DNA of 64,000 nucleotides from Bacteroidaceae bacterium (GCA_017524545.1 JAFXVN010000027.1:1-64000); one strand, 5' to 3'. Positions 15,276 through 24,224 are shown, numbered from the stretch's first letter. Notes: generated by a model not told the origin, from the letters alone. Translations and numbers: made by a program.

Positions 15276-16027
15276 TCTTTTACCGACTCTACCAGCTTCT
15301 CATCGCTCTGCCGCTCGCTCTTCTGTCAACAGCCCTGACCGCTATCACCATCATCATCGGCTGTGCCTTCGGCAAGGCCAGCACATGGGGCTACTACCCG
15401 CCGATGATATGGAGCCGGCTGATGTGCTGGGGGCTTCTGCTGCCAGTCAAAGTGGAGGGGCGCGAGCTGTTGGAGGAGAGGCAGTCCTACGTCTTCGTGG
15501 CCAACCATCAAGGCCCCTACGACATCTTCCTTATCTATGGTTTCTTGGGGCGCAACTTCAAATGGATGATGAAGAAGTCCCTCAGAAGCATCCCGCTTAT
15601 AGGCAAGGCCTGCGAGAGTGCCGGACACATCTTCGTCGATAAGAGCGGGCCAAAGGCCATTTACCGCACCTGCGAGCAGGGGCGAGCCGTCCTGAAGCAC
15701 GGTGTGTCACTTGTCGTCTTCCCCGAAGGGTCGCGTTCCTTTACGGGTCACATGGCGAAGTTCCGCAGAGGCGCTTTCCAACTGGCCGACGAACTGCGTT
15801 TGCCTGTCGTTCCAGTGACAATAGACGGCAGTTTCGATGTCCTTCCCCGTCAGAAAGGCATCAGCTTCGTCACCTGGCATCCTTTGAGGCTCGTCATCCA
15901 TGCCCCCATCCACCCGGAAGGCCAAGGTCCAGAGGAAGTGCAGCGCGTCCTTGAACAAAGCTACGAAACCATCATGCGCGACCTGCCCGAACGCTATCAG
16001 GGCTTTGTCACCAACCCCGACCAATAG
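15242..16027 (+). CDS. plsC: 1-acyl-sn-glycerol-3-phosphate acyltransferase
   Basis: 261 aa. One N-terminal membrane segment (LLIALPLALLSTALTAITII), then the HX4D acyltransferase motif in ANHQGPYDIF, the acceptor motif FPEGSRS, and VPVTIDGSFDVLP. It adds the second acyl chain in phosphatidic acid synthesis at the inner membrane. The first ten residues (MFNVQLSSFN) are encoded by heptad-repeat-like DNA and probably replace the original N-terminus; homologs usually start near the FYRLYQLL segment. Confidence 0.92.
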   Translation: MFNVQLSSFNLFFYRLYQLLIALPLALLSTALTAITIIIGCAFGKASTWGYYPPMIWSRLMCWGLLLPVKVEGRELLEERQSYVFVANHQGPYDIFLIYGFLGRNFKWMMKKSLRSIPLIGKACESAGHIFVDKSGPKAIYRTCEQGRAVLKHGVSLVVFPEGSRSFTGHMAKFRRGAFQLADELRLPVVPVTIDGSFDVLPRQKGISFVTWHPLRLVIHAPIHPEGQGPEEVQRVLEQSYETIMRDLPERYQGFVTNPDQ

Positions 16028-16051
16028 CATCCGACGGAGCTATTATATATA

Positions 16052-16138
16052 AACAACGGATTTCACGGATTACACGGATTTAAGCTATACTGATAGTCAG
16101 CAATAAGCTAATCCGTGTAATCCGTGAAATCCGTTGTT
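16052..16138. repeat. perfect 29-bp hairpin of 9-nt words, between convergent genes
   Basis: AACAACGGATTTCACGGATT continuing to ACACGGATT is matched exactly by the complement ending ATCCGTTGTT, with a loop of about 28 nt. The repeated word is CACGGATTA/T. It lies between plsC (right) and the VWA gene (left), where it can form on either transcript. Same design and outer bases as 1867-1954. Confidence 0.85.
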
Positions 16139-16168
16139 CTTAATTATGATACAGTCTCTCTGTGTGCT

Positions 16169-17395
16169 TTATTCAGCAGTGCCGAAGATGATGTAGAACA
16201 CCTTCTCGATTTTGACTGTGCCGTCCTTCGAGATAATGGTGATGTGTACCTCGTGGGGCTTGCCGTCGAGCAGTTCGTCGATGTTTGTGAAGCGGATGAT
16301 GTAGGAGTTCTCCATTGCACCCGTCACAGGAAGGTTCTCAAGGGTAACGCCTGTGAAGCTCCGATTGGTGAAAAGCTTCGTGCCGCCAGTGTACTCGGAG
16401 ATGAGCCAGGGCTGCTCGCGATAGTTCCAGTTGTTGTTTTCGAACTGGCTGTCGCTATATACGGTGTGTACGGTGCCATTGGAAGCCTGCCAGTTGTTCT
16501 GGTCTTTGAAGAACTCAACAGAGAAATTGCTTTTCCCGTTGGGCTGGTTGGGTTCGTCGGTAAAGTTCACATAGATGCGGTTGGCACCAGCACGGAAGTT
16601 GAACTTGTCGTTGGCAAAGCGTATAGCAGCAGCACCGCATTCATACCAGCCTCCAACAGCATATTCAGCTGCCGCACTCTGTAAATCAGATGCGTCTGAA
16701 CCACCAAAATGATAGGTTCTAGAGGTTCCTGTACCATTGCCGTTCAAGAAAGATTTCAGTTCAGTGACATCCGTAAGGTTTATGGCTCCGGTAATAGGAC
16801 CTTCGTAACCCACGACTCCGAAGCGAGCGTCAAGCTGGTTGTCTACCAGCAACTGTGCCCAAGACTCAATGTCGCGTGCCACGGCGTCAGCCTCTTCATA
16901 CATGCTGCCCGAGTTGTCAACGGTGAAGACGATGTCGGCCTTGAGGGAGCGGCCTTCTTCCTGGTCGGAATGGTTATAGACATCGATGCCCTTGGGTTGG
17001 CCGTCAACTTCTACCCATACGTTCTGCTCGTCGCTGCCTGTACCGTAGAGCTTCAGCCAGTATGCGCCGCTTGCACTGCCGCCACCGGAACCACTGCCGC
17101 CAGAGCCAGAGCCGCTGCCGCCGCCGTTGATGCCGGTCATGTTAAGCCTGATGACAGGCACACCATTGATCCACTCCACTGTTGTCTGTGGGTTGGGAAC
17201 AGTAACCCCAGGGGTTGGTGTGTCGATGGTGGGGTTGGGAGTTGCCTGCGAGTCATCGGGAATGCCTGTCAGATTTTCTTTTTCTGGCTGTTCCGGCTCG
17301 GGAAGATCTCCCAAGTAGTAGTGGCACGATGACAGGGAAAGTGCGGTCGTTGCCGTCAGAGCAAACATGGTGCTCTTGAAGAGATTGTGTTTCAT
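16169..17395 (-). CDS. von Willebrand factor A domain lipoprotein
   Basis: 408 aa. Lipoprotein signal ending SLSLSSC (Cys24), then a Pro/Thr-rich stalk (TPNPTIDTPTPGVTVPNPQ) and a Gly/Ser tract near residues 91-109. The VWA domain starts at about 150 with a MIDAS motif DNSGSMYEE. The domain binds a divalent metal and usually a protein ligand, so a surface adhesion or scaffold role is likely but unproven. No neighbour gives a function. A -7 box before it was not clear. Confidence 0.8.
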   Translation of the reverse strand: MKHNLFKSTMFALTATTALSLSSCHYYLGDLPEPEQPEKENLTGIPDDSQATPNPTIDTPTPGVTVPNPQTTVEWINGVPVIRLNMTGINGGGSGSGSGGSGSGGGSASGAYWLKLYGTGSDEQNVWVEVDGQPKGIDVYNHSDQEEGRSLKADIVFTVDNSGSMYEEADAVARDIESWAQLLVDNQLDARFGVVGYEGPITGAINLTDVTELKSFLNGNGTGTSRTYHFGGSDASDLQSAAAEYAVGGWYECGAAAIRFANDKFNFRAGANRIYVNFTDEPNQPNGKSNFSVEFFKDQNNWQASNGTVHTVYSDSQFENNNWNYREQPWLISEYTGGTKLFTNRSFTGVTLENLPVTGAMENSYIIRFTNIDELLDGKPHEVHITIISKDGTVKIEKVFYIIFGTAE

Positions 17396-17637
17396 TTTGT
17401 TTTGATGTTTTGGGGGTTGTTTTGGTTTTTTTACTAAATCGTCGGCAAATTAACAATTTTATGCAATAATGTGCAAATGTTTGGCAAAGAAAATGGTCGT
17501 GCGTGCGCAAAAAAGCACAAAAAAGCATAATAACAAAGGGAACAGACTCTTCCGTCGCAAGGCATGAAATTCTTTTTTGCACAGCACAAAAATCCGCGCG
17601 GCACGTTATAAAAGTCTGCGTGGCACGTTATAAAGTT

Positions 17638-17721
17638 ATTTTCAAGGCTTGATAATATATTTTCACGCCTTGATAATATATTTTCAAACCTTGAAAATAT
17701 ATTTCCAAGCCTTGAAAATAG
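17638..17721. repeat. 21-bp tandem repeat, four units
   Basis: Units begin ATTTTCAAGGCTTGATAATA and vary at a few bases; each contains CAAGG...CCTTG-like symmetry. The units are directly adjacent, so this is not a CRISPR array. An upstream pair of GGCACGTTATAAA units shows a similar unit-with-variation pattern. Confidence 0.8.
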
Positions 17722-17811
17722 TTATTAGGCTCGTTCCTCAGACTTTTGCTTCTGCGCGTGGGAGGTTTGGTGGCTGGTTACGCCCTTGATGATAAGGAGA
17801 ATAGTTCTTTG

Positions 17812-17863
17812 TTCCTTCGTGGACCTGATACTCAACCGCATCTATAACGTGCTGCTCATTGCC
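17812..17863 (+). pseudogene. 52-bp copy of the 5' end of the 21207 gene
   Basis: TTCCTTCGTGGACCTGATAC and the following 32 bases match 21224-21275 with two substitutions, codons 7 to 23 of the receiver/ATP-grasp gene. The copy breaks off into an in-frame TAG. With the intact gene it forms direct repeats bracketing the GH98 gene. Confidence 0.85.
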
Positions 17864-17871
17864 TGGTTCGA

Positions 17872-20800
17872 TTAGCGGACGATTAGCTTGGTGGCGTTTC
17901 CGTCAGCATCCACAACAATATTCAAACCGCGCTGCAATGTCTGAAGGCGCACGCCCGAGGAACTGAAGATTTGACAATTTGACAATTTCCCGATTTCACA
18001 ATTGTCAGATTGTCCAATTGTCCAATTGCCTATTTCGGCGATGCCAGTCACAATGGAGAGGTTGCGCAGGCGGCACTCTGCCAACAGGAACTCATGGAAG
18101 CCACCGGAGGTAGTCTTGTCCTGGAACTGTATGATGTAATTGCCTGCTTCTTCTATTTCAAAGTCCAAGGTGTTGCGCACGGCTGTTGAGATGTCTCCTG
18201 CACTATTGCCATCGATATTTGGCTTGGCCGTCAGTGTCTTTGATGCTTTCACGAGAGTGCCGTTGGCATTGAGAATCCTTGCCTGATAGGTGGGTGTGCT
18301 CTTCCATGCTGCCATTGCAAAGATGAGGGAATACTCGCCGGGTTCCAACGTCAGGGGATATTGGGACAGGCGACCGTATTCAGCACTGGTATTGCGCCAG
18401 TAGAGGGCTTTGCCCTGATAGCCCGTCAGGCCAACGAAGGTGCGAGGACCGCTGCCGTTCTGCGAAGGATAGTCACGGACGTCTGTACCATCGGTGGTAC
18501 GCCAACCAACAGGCAATGCGCCGCTGGCCACATCGGTGTAGTCGAGTTCGTAGGTGGCTGCCATATCGTAGAAAAGGGGCTGAATGGTCACATTCTCGTC
18601 TGGCATAACGAAGGTCACCATACCTGCCTCAGCATCGAAGGGTATGGTCTTGCCCTGCGTGAAGAAGATGGAGTTGACCACACGCAGGGCTTTCAGGGCA
18701 TAGCCGTCTTCGGGGAAGATGGAGAGATGCACGGTCTCGCCCGCTGCAACGGAATCGGCATCTGCCACGACACGACCGAAGTCGGCATCGCGTACCGACA
18801 CCTTGAACTTCTCTTTCTGCCACCCCTCTGGCTCGTAGGTAATCTGGTCGATTGTCATCTTGATGGATGACATGTTTTGAAGTACGAGGGTATTGTCGCC
18901 AGCCTTCAGTTCAACATCGACGGCAGCTTCGCGCCAATCGTTCCTAGCAACCTTTTCAATAGTCGCGAAATTGGCTTTGCCGTTGACATTAACCCTCAGT
19001 CTTCCTGCCTTGTTGCTATTGCAATAGCGTATGAGAATCCGGTAGTTGCCGCCCTCTTGTAGTTGCAGCTGATGGCGCAGGGCGCAGGCTGTGCTGGCCT
19101 GTGTCTCGATGAATCCCATGCCCGCAAAGTCAGAGTAGTCCTGTGCCCACCAGCCGGAATGCGTCAGCTTGCAGTCTGCCGACTTCCGGTCCATGTTCTC
19201 GGCCTCGATGACGATAGGGCCATGATAAGGTTCGGGCTGCACGGGTTGCTCCAAAGCCTCGGCTGGCAGCACGTCGGTCTGCCGGTCGGTGGCTGCACCA
19301 GAGCAGTCAATCCGCAGAATGGCTGGCCCAAGATGCCTAACGCTGACAGCGAAGGTCTGAGCCTCAGCATTATATGATTGAGACGAGAGGGTCGCACGAT
19401 GGCTGGGTGCTCCTGTGGTGGGAGTCTGGAGTGTAGGTGTCGGCTCGGATGTAACACCCGTAAGGATAATTTCGTCGGTCTGCAGAGTCGTGGTATCGTT
19501 ACGATAGTTGTTGAGATAGAAGTCAATATGGTCGGCATATTCACGGATGACACCACCGGAGAGCTTGCCATAAAGGAGCTTTAGGGTGTCGCAGGTGTTA
19601 TACATCAGGGGGATGTCGGCAGAGGCAGTTTGCTTAGTGCCCAGATAGGTGTACGGAGTATAAGTCACCAATTGGTTGCGATAGCGGTTCACGTAGAGGT
19701 CGCCCTTCGACACTTCGGGGTATCGGTTGTTGAATTCGTTCTGTTTCTTGGTCTGAGTTCCCCAGCGTGTCGTATAGCTCGACTTCTTTACCTTGAGAGG
19801 AATGGACTTGGCTGCGCTGTCATAGAGGTCTGTCACGATGGGAATAGCCCCATAGCGGCCTGTTGACTTGAAATAGCACAGGTTGTTCTGCCACTGTCCG
19901 TAGTTCCACTGGCTTTCTTTCTTCTGATTGCCCGGGTCGGTCTGTAGATAGAGGCCGTTGTAGAGGTCATCCCAGGATGTATAGTCATCAGCCTTGTCGT
20001 TGATGACGACAATCTTGGTCTTGGCCACCACCTCTTCACGCGAGGGGATGTACATCGTGCCGTCGATAATCCTGCGCCACATGTCGAGCCAGATGCCTCT
20101 GAAGTTGGGGAAGGTATCCCAGTTGCGACAAGTATAGCCGTCAACCTGAGTGTCGTTTTGATTCTGGAAGCACTCGCCGCTCCAGATGAGTTCCGGTCCG
20201 TCCCACACAGCTCCGCCGTTCACGCAGCACTGCTCCATCACAGTGCCGATGCCAGCGCTGCCGGGATAAGAGCATTTGTTCGAGCCTACCAGCTTGGAGG
20301 TCATATCGTTCCAGCCGCAGTTGTCGTAGCGCACACCATAGTTCTTCGTCAAGCCCGAAATGAATGGCCCCCAGCAAACGCTTTCGTTGTTGTAGAAGCT
20401 GCTGCAATGGGTGTATTTATAGAGGAAGAGGATGGCTTCGGGATATTTCTTACAGGCCGACAGGAAATTGGGGTCGAGTTTCAGCTGAGCGATAGGATTG
20501 GTGTTCATGTGATAGACGCCTCCGCACCAGCTGACGGTGAGGAAGCCGCCATACTTGTGGGACATCTCCACGAGGTTGGCAAAGAGTGCCCAACGGCTTG
20601 CTGCTGTCATTGAGCTCATGTCGCCGGCATCGCCGAAAGCCCAAAACTGCTCGGCATAGTTCCAGCCCAGAAAGTTGGGATAGGTCTTGAAGAAGTACTC
20701 AAAGGTCTCTAGGTCGTTGTCCTGAATATGTGTGTGACCGCCAGAAGCGGGTTGGCACGAGAACCACATGCCGTTCTGCTGACAGACCGTAGCCCACGAC

Positions 20801-21072
20801 TTCCATGTGCGCACAGCATTTCGAGGCATACGGTACATGCTGGTATTCGTGTCGAACTGACACGAGAACGAGAGGTTCATGCAGACAAACGGCCGGATGT
20901 CCTGGGGAATCAAGTCAATGATTTTCTGCGGGTCGGCCGAGTTCCACACATCAATATGTATCATCCACAAGGGGTGCTCATTGTCGATGGGACGGCGTTG
21001 CTGTGCCCTTGCAGGGCTATAGTTAAAAGCGAAAAGTGAAATGAGCAGGATAAGCTTGAAAAGTCGTTTCAT
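17872..21072 (-). CDS. glycoside hydrolase family 98 enzyme, multidomain, secreted
   Basis: 1066 aa. Signal peptide to about residue 23 (SPARAQ). The GH98 catalytic domain (about 30-345) shows HPLWMIHIDVWNSADPQKII, PNFLGWNYAEQFW and GGFLTVSWCG. A GH98 C-terminal region follows to about 600, then a beta-sandwich sugar-binding module (IVIEAENMD at about 619, to 755), a short Bacterial-repeat-like unit and a jelly-roll. GH98 enzymes are endo-acting; known members release blood-group A/B trisaccharides or cut xylan. The tail SSGVRLQTLQRGLNIVV...IVR is sorting-like, and the linker before it is encoded by a repeat (17966-18030). Confidence 0.88.
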   Translation of the reverse strand: MKRLFKLILLISLFAFNYSPARAQQRRPIDNEHPLWMIHIDVWNSADPQKIIDLIPQDIRPFVCMNLSFSCQFDTNTSMYRMPRNAVRTWKSWATVCQQNGMWFSCQPASGGHTHIQDNDLETFEYFFKTYPNFLGWNYAEQFWAFGDAGDMSSMTAASRWALFANLVEMSHKYGGFLTVSWCGGVYHMNTNPIAQLKLDPNFLSACKKYPEAILFLYKYTHCSSFYNNESVCWGPFISGLTKNYGVRYDNCGWNDMTSKLVGSNKCSYPGSAGIGTVMEQCCVNGGAVWDGPELIWSGECFQNQNDTQVDGYTCRNWDTFPNFRGIWLDMWRRIIDGTMYIPSREEVVAKTKIVVINDKADDYTSWDDLYNGLYLQTDPGNQKKESQWNYGQWQNNLCYFKSTGRYGAIPIVTDLYDSAAKSIPLKVKKSSYTTRWGTQTKKQNEFNNRYPEVSKGDLYVNRYRNQLVTYTPYTYLGTKQTASADIPLMYNTCDTLKLLYGKLSGGVIREYADHIDFYLNNYRNDTTTLQTDEIILTGVTSEPTPTLQTPTTGAPSHRATLSSQSYNAEAQTFAVSVRHLGPAILRIDCSGAATDRQTDVLPAEALEQPVQPEPYHGPIVIEAENMDRKSADCKLTHSGWWAQDYSDFAGMGFIETQASTACALRHQLQLQEGGNYRILIRYCNSNKAGRLRVNVNGKANFATIEKVARNDWREAAVDVELKAGDNTLVLQNMSSIKMTIDQITYEPEGWQKEKFKVSVRDADFGRVVADADSVAAGETVHLSIFPEDGYALKALRVVNSIFFTQGKTIPFDAEAGMVTFVMPDENVTIQPLFYDMAATYELDYTDVASGALPVGWRTTDGTDVRDYPSQNGSGPRTFVGLTGYQGKALYWRNTSAEYGRLSQYPLTLEPGEYSLIFAMAAWKSTPTYQARILNANGTLVKASKTLTAKPNIDGNSAGDISTAVRNTLDFEIEEAGNYIIQFQDKTTSGGFHEFLLAECRLRNLSIVTGIAEIGNWTIGQSDNCEIGKLSNCQIFSSSGVRLQTLQRGLNIVVDADGNATKLIVR
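17966..18030. repeat. 8-nt repeat inside the GH98 gene, before the tail
   Basis: On the coding strand CAATTGGA-CAATTGGA-CAATCTGA, then AAATTGTC-AAATTGTC. It encodes IGNWTIGQSDNCEIGKLSNC in frame, between VTGI and the C-terminal tail. Confidence 0.75.
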
Positions 21073-21097
21073 AGGTGTTTATTTTTCTTTCATGCCA

Positions 21098-21105
21098 CAA
21101 AGATA
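21098..21105 (-). promoter_or_regulatory. -7 box for the GH98 gene
   Basis: TATCTTTG on the minus strand, 25 nt before the start at 21072. Divergent from the box at 21150. Confidence 0.65.
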
Positions 21106-21110
21106 CAAAA

Positions 21111-21145
21111 TAATTCAAAATCCTAAATTCAAAATTCAGAATTAT
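21111..21145. repeat. heptad A/T repeat between divergent promoters
   Basis: TAATTCAAAATCCTAAATTC then AAAATTCAGAATT, directly before the rightward -7 box. A second A/T word follows at 21181-21201, ending 5 nt before the GTG start. Confidence 0.65.
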
Positions 21146-21149
21146 TTCG

Positions 21150-21157
21150 TACCTTTG
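21150..21157 (+). promoter_or_regulatory. -7 box for the receiver/ATP-grasp gene
   Basis: TACCTTTG, 49 nt before GTG 21207. Confidence 0.65.
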
Positions 21158-21206
21158 CGCAAATTATAATAGTAATTAGCAAATCTATAAATTGTAAATA
21201 GCTGTC

Positions 21207-24200
21207 GTGACTCTAAAAGATACTTCCTTCGTGGACCTGATGCTCAACCGCGTCTATAACGTGCTGCTCATTGCCAATCCCTACGATGCCTTCATGCTCG
21301 AAGACGACGGGCGCGTCGATGAGAAGATATTCTCGGAATATGCCAAGCTCGGACTTCGCTTCCCGCCGCGTTTCCTGCAAGTGCACAGCCGGGAAGAGGC
21401 CGAGCAGACGATGGCCGGGGGGCATGTGAACCTCGTCATCGTGATGCCAGCGGCCGAAGACAACTCTGTGTTCGACATCGCTCGCGAAATCAAGCAGGAG
21501 TACCCCACGACGCCAATCGTGGTGCTCACGCCCTTTAGCCACGGCATCACGAAGCGTATGCAGAACGAGGACCTGAGTGCCTTCGAGTATGTCTTCTGCT
21601 GGTTGGGCAACACGGAGTTGCTGCTCTCCATCATCAAACTGATGGAGGACCGCATGAACCTGGAGCACGACATACGTTCGGCGGGCGTGCAGATGCTGCT
21701 TGTCGTGGAAGACGGCATCCGCTTCTATTCGAGCATCCTGCCCACACTCTACAAGTTTGTCCTGCAACAGAGTCTGGAGTTCGCCACCGAAGCTCTCAAC
21801 ACGAGCCTCGAGATGCTGCGCATGAGGGGAAGGCCCAAAATCGTGCTGGCTCGCAATTACGAAGAGGCGTGGCTGCTCTACAACCGCTTTGCCGACAACA
21901 CGCTCGGAGTCATCAGCGACTGCCGCTTCCCCATGACGCATGGAGGCGCGAAGGTGGCGGATGCCGGCTTCAAGCTGCTCAGTGCCATCCGTGCCAGCGA
22001 CCCCTACGTGCCTCTCATTCTCGACTCGAGCGAGACGGAGAATGAAAGGCTGGCAAGGGAATGCCACGCCAGCTTTATCGATAAGAACTCGAAGAAGATT
22101 GACGTGGACCTGCGCGACCACCTGCGCGACTACTTCGGCTTCGGCGACTTCATCTTCCGCGACCCCGACACGATGGAGGAGGTGGCACGCCTGCACAACC
22201 TGAAGGACTTGCAGGACAATATCATGACGCTGCCCACGCGAAGCCTGCTCTACCACATCTCCCACAACAATGTGAGCCGCTGGCTTGCCAGCCGTGCCCT
22301 CTTCCCCATATCGGAATTTCTGAAGCGTATCACCTGGGACAGCCTGCAGGACGTGGATGCCCACCGTGCCATCATCCTCGATGCCATCGTTGCCTACCGA
22401 AGGATGAAGAACCAGGGCGTGGTGGCGGTCTTTCAGAGAGAACGCTTCGACCAGTACAGCAACTTTGCCCGCATCGGCGAGGGCAGTTTGGGAGGCAAGG
22501 GACGCGGCCTCGCCTTCATCGACCACCTATTGGGACGGCACACCGACCTCAACGAGCGGGAGGGCGTCACCGTCCGCATCCCCAAGACCGTCGTGCTCTG
22601 TACAGACATCTTCGACGAGTTCATGGACACCAACGACCTCTACCAGACGGCGCTCAGCAGCATCCCCGACGAAGAGATACTCCAGCACTTCCTTCGCGCC
22701 CGACTTCCCATGCGGCTCGTCGGCGACATGGAAGCCTTCCTCGATGTCGTCGATGGCCCCATCGCAATCCGCTCCAGCAGCCTTCTCGAGGACTCGCACT
22801 ACCAGCCGTTCGCCGGTGTCTATAGCACCTACATGATTCCTGCGGCGCACGACCGCTACGAACGCCTCTCCATGCTCTCGGAAGCAATTAAGGCCGTCTA
22901 TGCCAGTGTCTTCTACCAGAGCAGCAAGGACTACATGACAGCCACCAGCAACGTCATCGACCAGGAGAAGATGGCCGTCATCCTGCAAGAGGTGGTGGGC
23001 GAGGAGCACAACGGCAGGTTCTACCCCGTCATCAGCGGTGTGGCTCGCAGCATCAACTACTATCCCATCGGCGACGAGAAAGCCGAGGAGGGAACCGTCT
23101 CTTTGGCAATGGGACTTGGCAAGTACATCGTCGATGGCGGCACGAGCCTTCGCGTCTGCCCCGCCCACCCGCATCAGGTCTTGCAGATGAGCGAGATGGA
23201 GATTGCCCTTCGCGACACGCAGACGCACTTCCTGGCCTTGAGAGCCCAAAGCTCGGAGGAGGCCGGAAGCATGAGCGTCGATGATGGCTTCAACCTCATC
23301 AAAGTGCCTGTTCGCGAAGCGGAGAAAGACGGTACCCTGCAATGGATATGCTCTACCTACGACCCCTTCGACCAATGCATCTACGACGGCTTCTACGAAG
23401 GACGTAACCGCAAAATCATCTCCTTTGCCGGTGTCCTGCAGAACGACATCTTCCCCTTGGCAGAGCTGATGCGTAAAGCCCTGCAATACGGTCAGGACGA
23501 GATGAAGCGGCCTGTCGAGATAGAGTTTGCCGTCAATCTTCATGCCGACCGCACCGGCGAGTTCTGCCTCCTGCAGATACGTCCGATGGTCGATAACCGT
23601 ATGGAGCTCGATGAAGACCTCACCGCTGTTCCCGACGAGGACTGCCTCTTGCGCTCGCACAGTGCCATCGGCCACGGCATCTACACCGACATCCAGGACA
23701 TCGTCTATGTCAAGACTGACGGCTACTCGCCCAGCAACAATCCAGCGATAGCCGAGGAGATAGAGCGCATCAACCGCACATTCCTGGAAGACCCCTCTAA
23801 ATCTCCCCTTAAAGGGGAGACTTCCGGTGCAGCGTGCCCCCTCCCTTTAAGGGAGGGCTGGGGTGGGTCCTCTTATTTGCTCATCGGCCCCGGGCGATGG
23901 GGCAGCAGCGACCCCTGGCTGGGCATTCCCGTCAAGTGGCCGCAAATCAGTGCCGCGCAGGTCATCGTGGAGGCAGGACTCGACAGCTTCCAGGTTGACC
24001 CGAGCCAAGGCACCCACTTCTTCCAGAACCTCACCTCCCTTGGCGTCTGCTACCTGACCATCAACGCCTTCCGTGGCGACGGCATCTACCGACAGGAAGT
24101 CCTCGCAGGGCTGCCCGCCGTCCAGGAGACAGAGCACGTCCGCCACGTCCGCTTGCCCCAGCCCCTCACCATCAAAGTCGATGGCAGCAAGAAGGAAGCG

Positions 24201-24224
24201 GTGGTTTGTTCAATTCAAAATTGA
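21207..24224 (+). CDS. PEP-synthase-like ATP-grasp protein with two receiver-like domains
   Basis: 1005 aa, GTG start. Residues about 15-150 fold like a response-regulator receiver but have VIVMPAAED where the phosphoacceptor Asp is expected. A second receiver-like segment (210-325) keeps GVISDCRFP. A pyruvate-phosphate-dikinase-type ATP-grasp domain follows (GEGSLGGKGRGLAF, AIRSSSLLEDS). The His-bearing swivel domain of true PEP synthases is not seen, so PEP synthesis is unlikely. The C-terminal part has LLIGPGRWGSSDPW. Residues about 863-888 are encoded by an in-frame palindromic element (23791-23872). Confidence 0.8.
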   Translation: MTLKDTSFVDLMLNRVYNVLLIANPYDAFMLEDDGRVDEKIFSEYAKLGLRFPPRFLQVHSREEAEQTMAGGHVNLVIVMPAAEDNSVFDIAREIKQEYPTTPIVVLTPFSHGITKRMQNEDLSAFEYVFCWLGNTELLLSIIKLMEDRMNLEHDIRSAGVQMLLVVEDGIRFYSSILPTLYKFVLQQSLEFATEALNTSLEMLRMRGRPKIVLARNYEEAWLLYNRFADNTLGVISDCRFPMTHGGAKVADAGFKLLSAIRASDPYVPLILDSSETENERLARECHASFIDKNSKKIDVDLRDHLRDYFGFGDFIFRDPDTMEEVARLHNLKDLQDNIMTLPTRSLLYHISHNNVSRWLASRALFPISEFLKRITWDSLQDVDAHRAIILDAIVAYRRMKNQGVVAVFQRERFDQYSNFARIGEGSLGGKGRGLAFIDHLLGRHTDLNEREGVTVRIPKTVVLCTDIFDEFMDTNDLYQTALSSIPDEEILQHFLRARLPMRLVGDMEAFLDVVDGPIAIRSSSLLEDSHYQPFAGVYSTYMIPAAHDRYERLSMLSEAIKAVYASVFYQSSKDYMTATSNVIDQEKMAVILQEVVGEEHNGRFYPVISGVARSINYYPIGDEKAEEGTVSLAMGLGKYIVDGGTSLRVCPAHPHQVLQMSEMEIALRDTQTHFLALRAQSSEEAGSMSVDDGFNLIKVPVREAEKDGTLQWICSTYDPFDQCIYDGFYEGRNRKIISFAGVLQNDIFPLAELMRKALQYGQDEMKRPVEIEFAVNLHADRTGEFCLLQIRPMVDNRMELDEDLTAVPDEDCLLRSHSAIGHGIYTDIQDIVYVKTDGYSPSNNPAIAEEIERINRTFLEDPSKSPLKGETSGAACPLPLREGWGGSSYLLIGPGRWGSSDPWLGIPVKWPQISAAQVIVEAGLDSFQVDPSQGTHFFQNLTSLGVCYLTINAFRGDGIYRQEVLAGLPAVQETEHVRHVRLPQPLTIKVDGSKKEAVVCSIQN
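23791..23872. repeat. palindromic G/C element inside a coding sequence
   Basis: ATCTCCCCTTAAAGGGGAGA and CCCTCCCTTTAAGGGAGGG form two strong hairpins, bounded by GACCCCTCT and GGGTGGGTCC. The element stays in frame and encodes about 26 extra residues (from SKSPLKGETSG) just before LLIGPGRWG. Its TCTCCCC...GGGGAGA...AGAGGGG order recurs in the sialidase gene. Confidence 0.8.

Larger units (their letters stand above)
17396..17871. other. 476-bp gap filled with repeats
   Basis: No gene is supported here. It holds the VWA upstream region, two copies of GCGYGGCACGTTATAAA (17597-17637), a four-unit 21-bp tandem array (17638-17721), a segment CGCCCTTGATGATAAGGAGA similar to parts of other repeats, and a 52-bp fragment of the 21207 gene. 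Confidence 0.7.

Noticed and set aside
17638-17721. CRISPR array
   Set aside because: Units are directly adjacent with no spacers and no cas genes are near.
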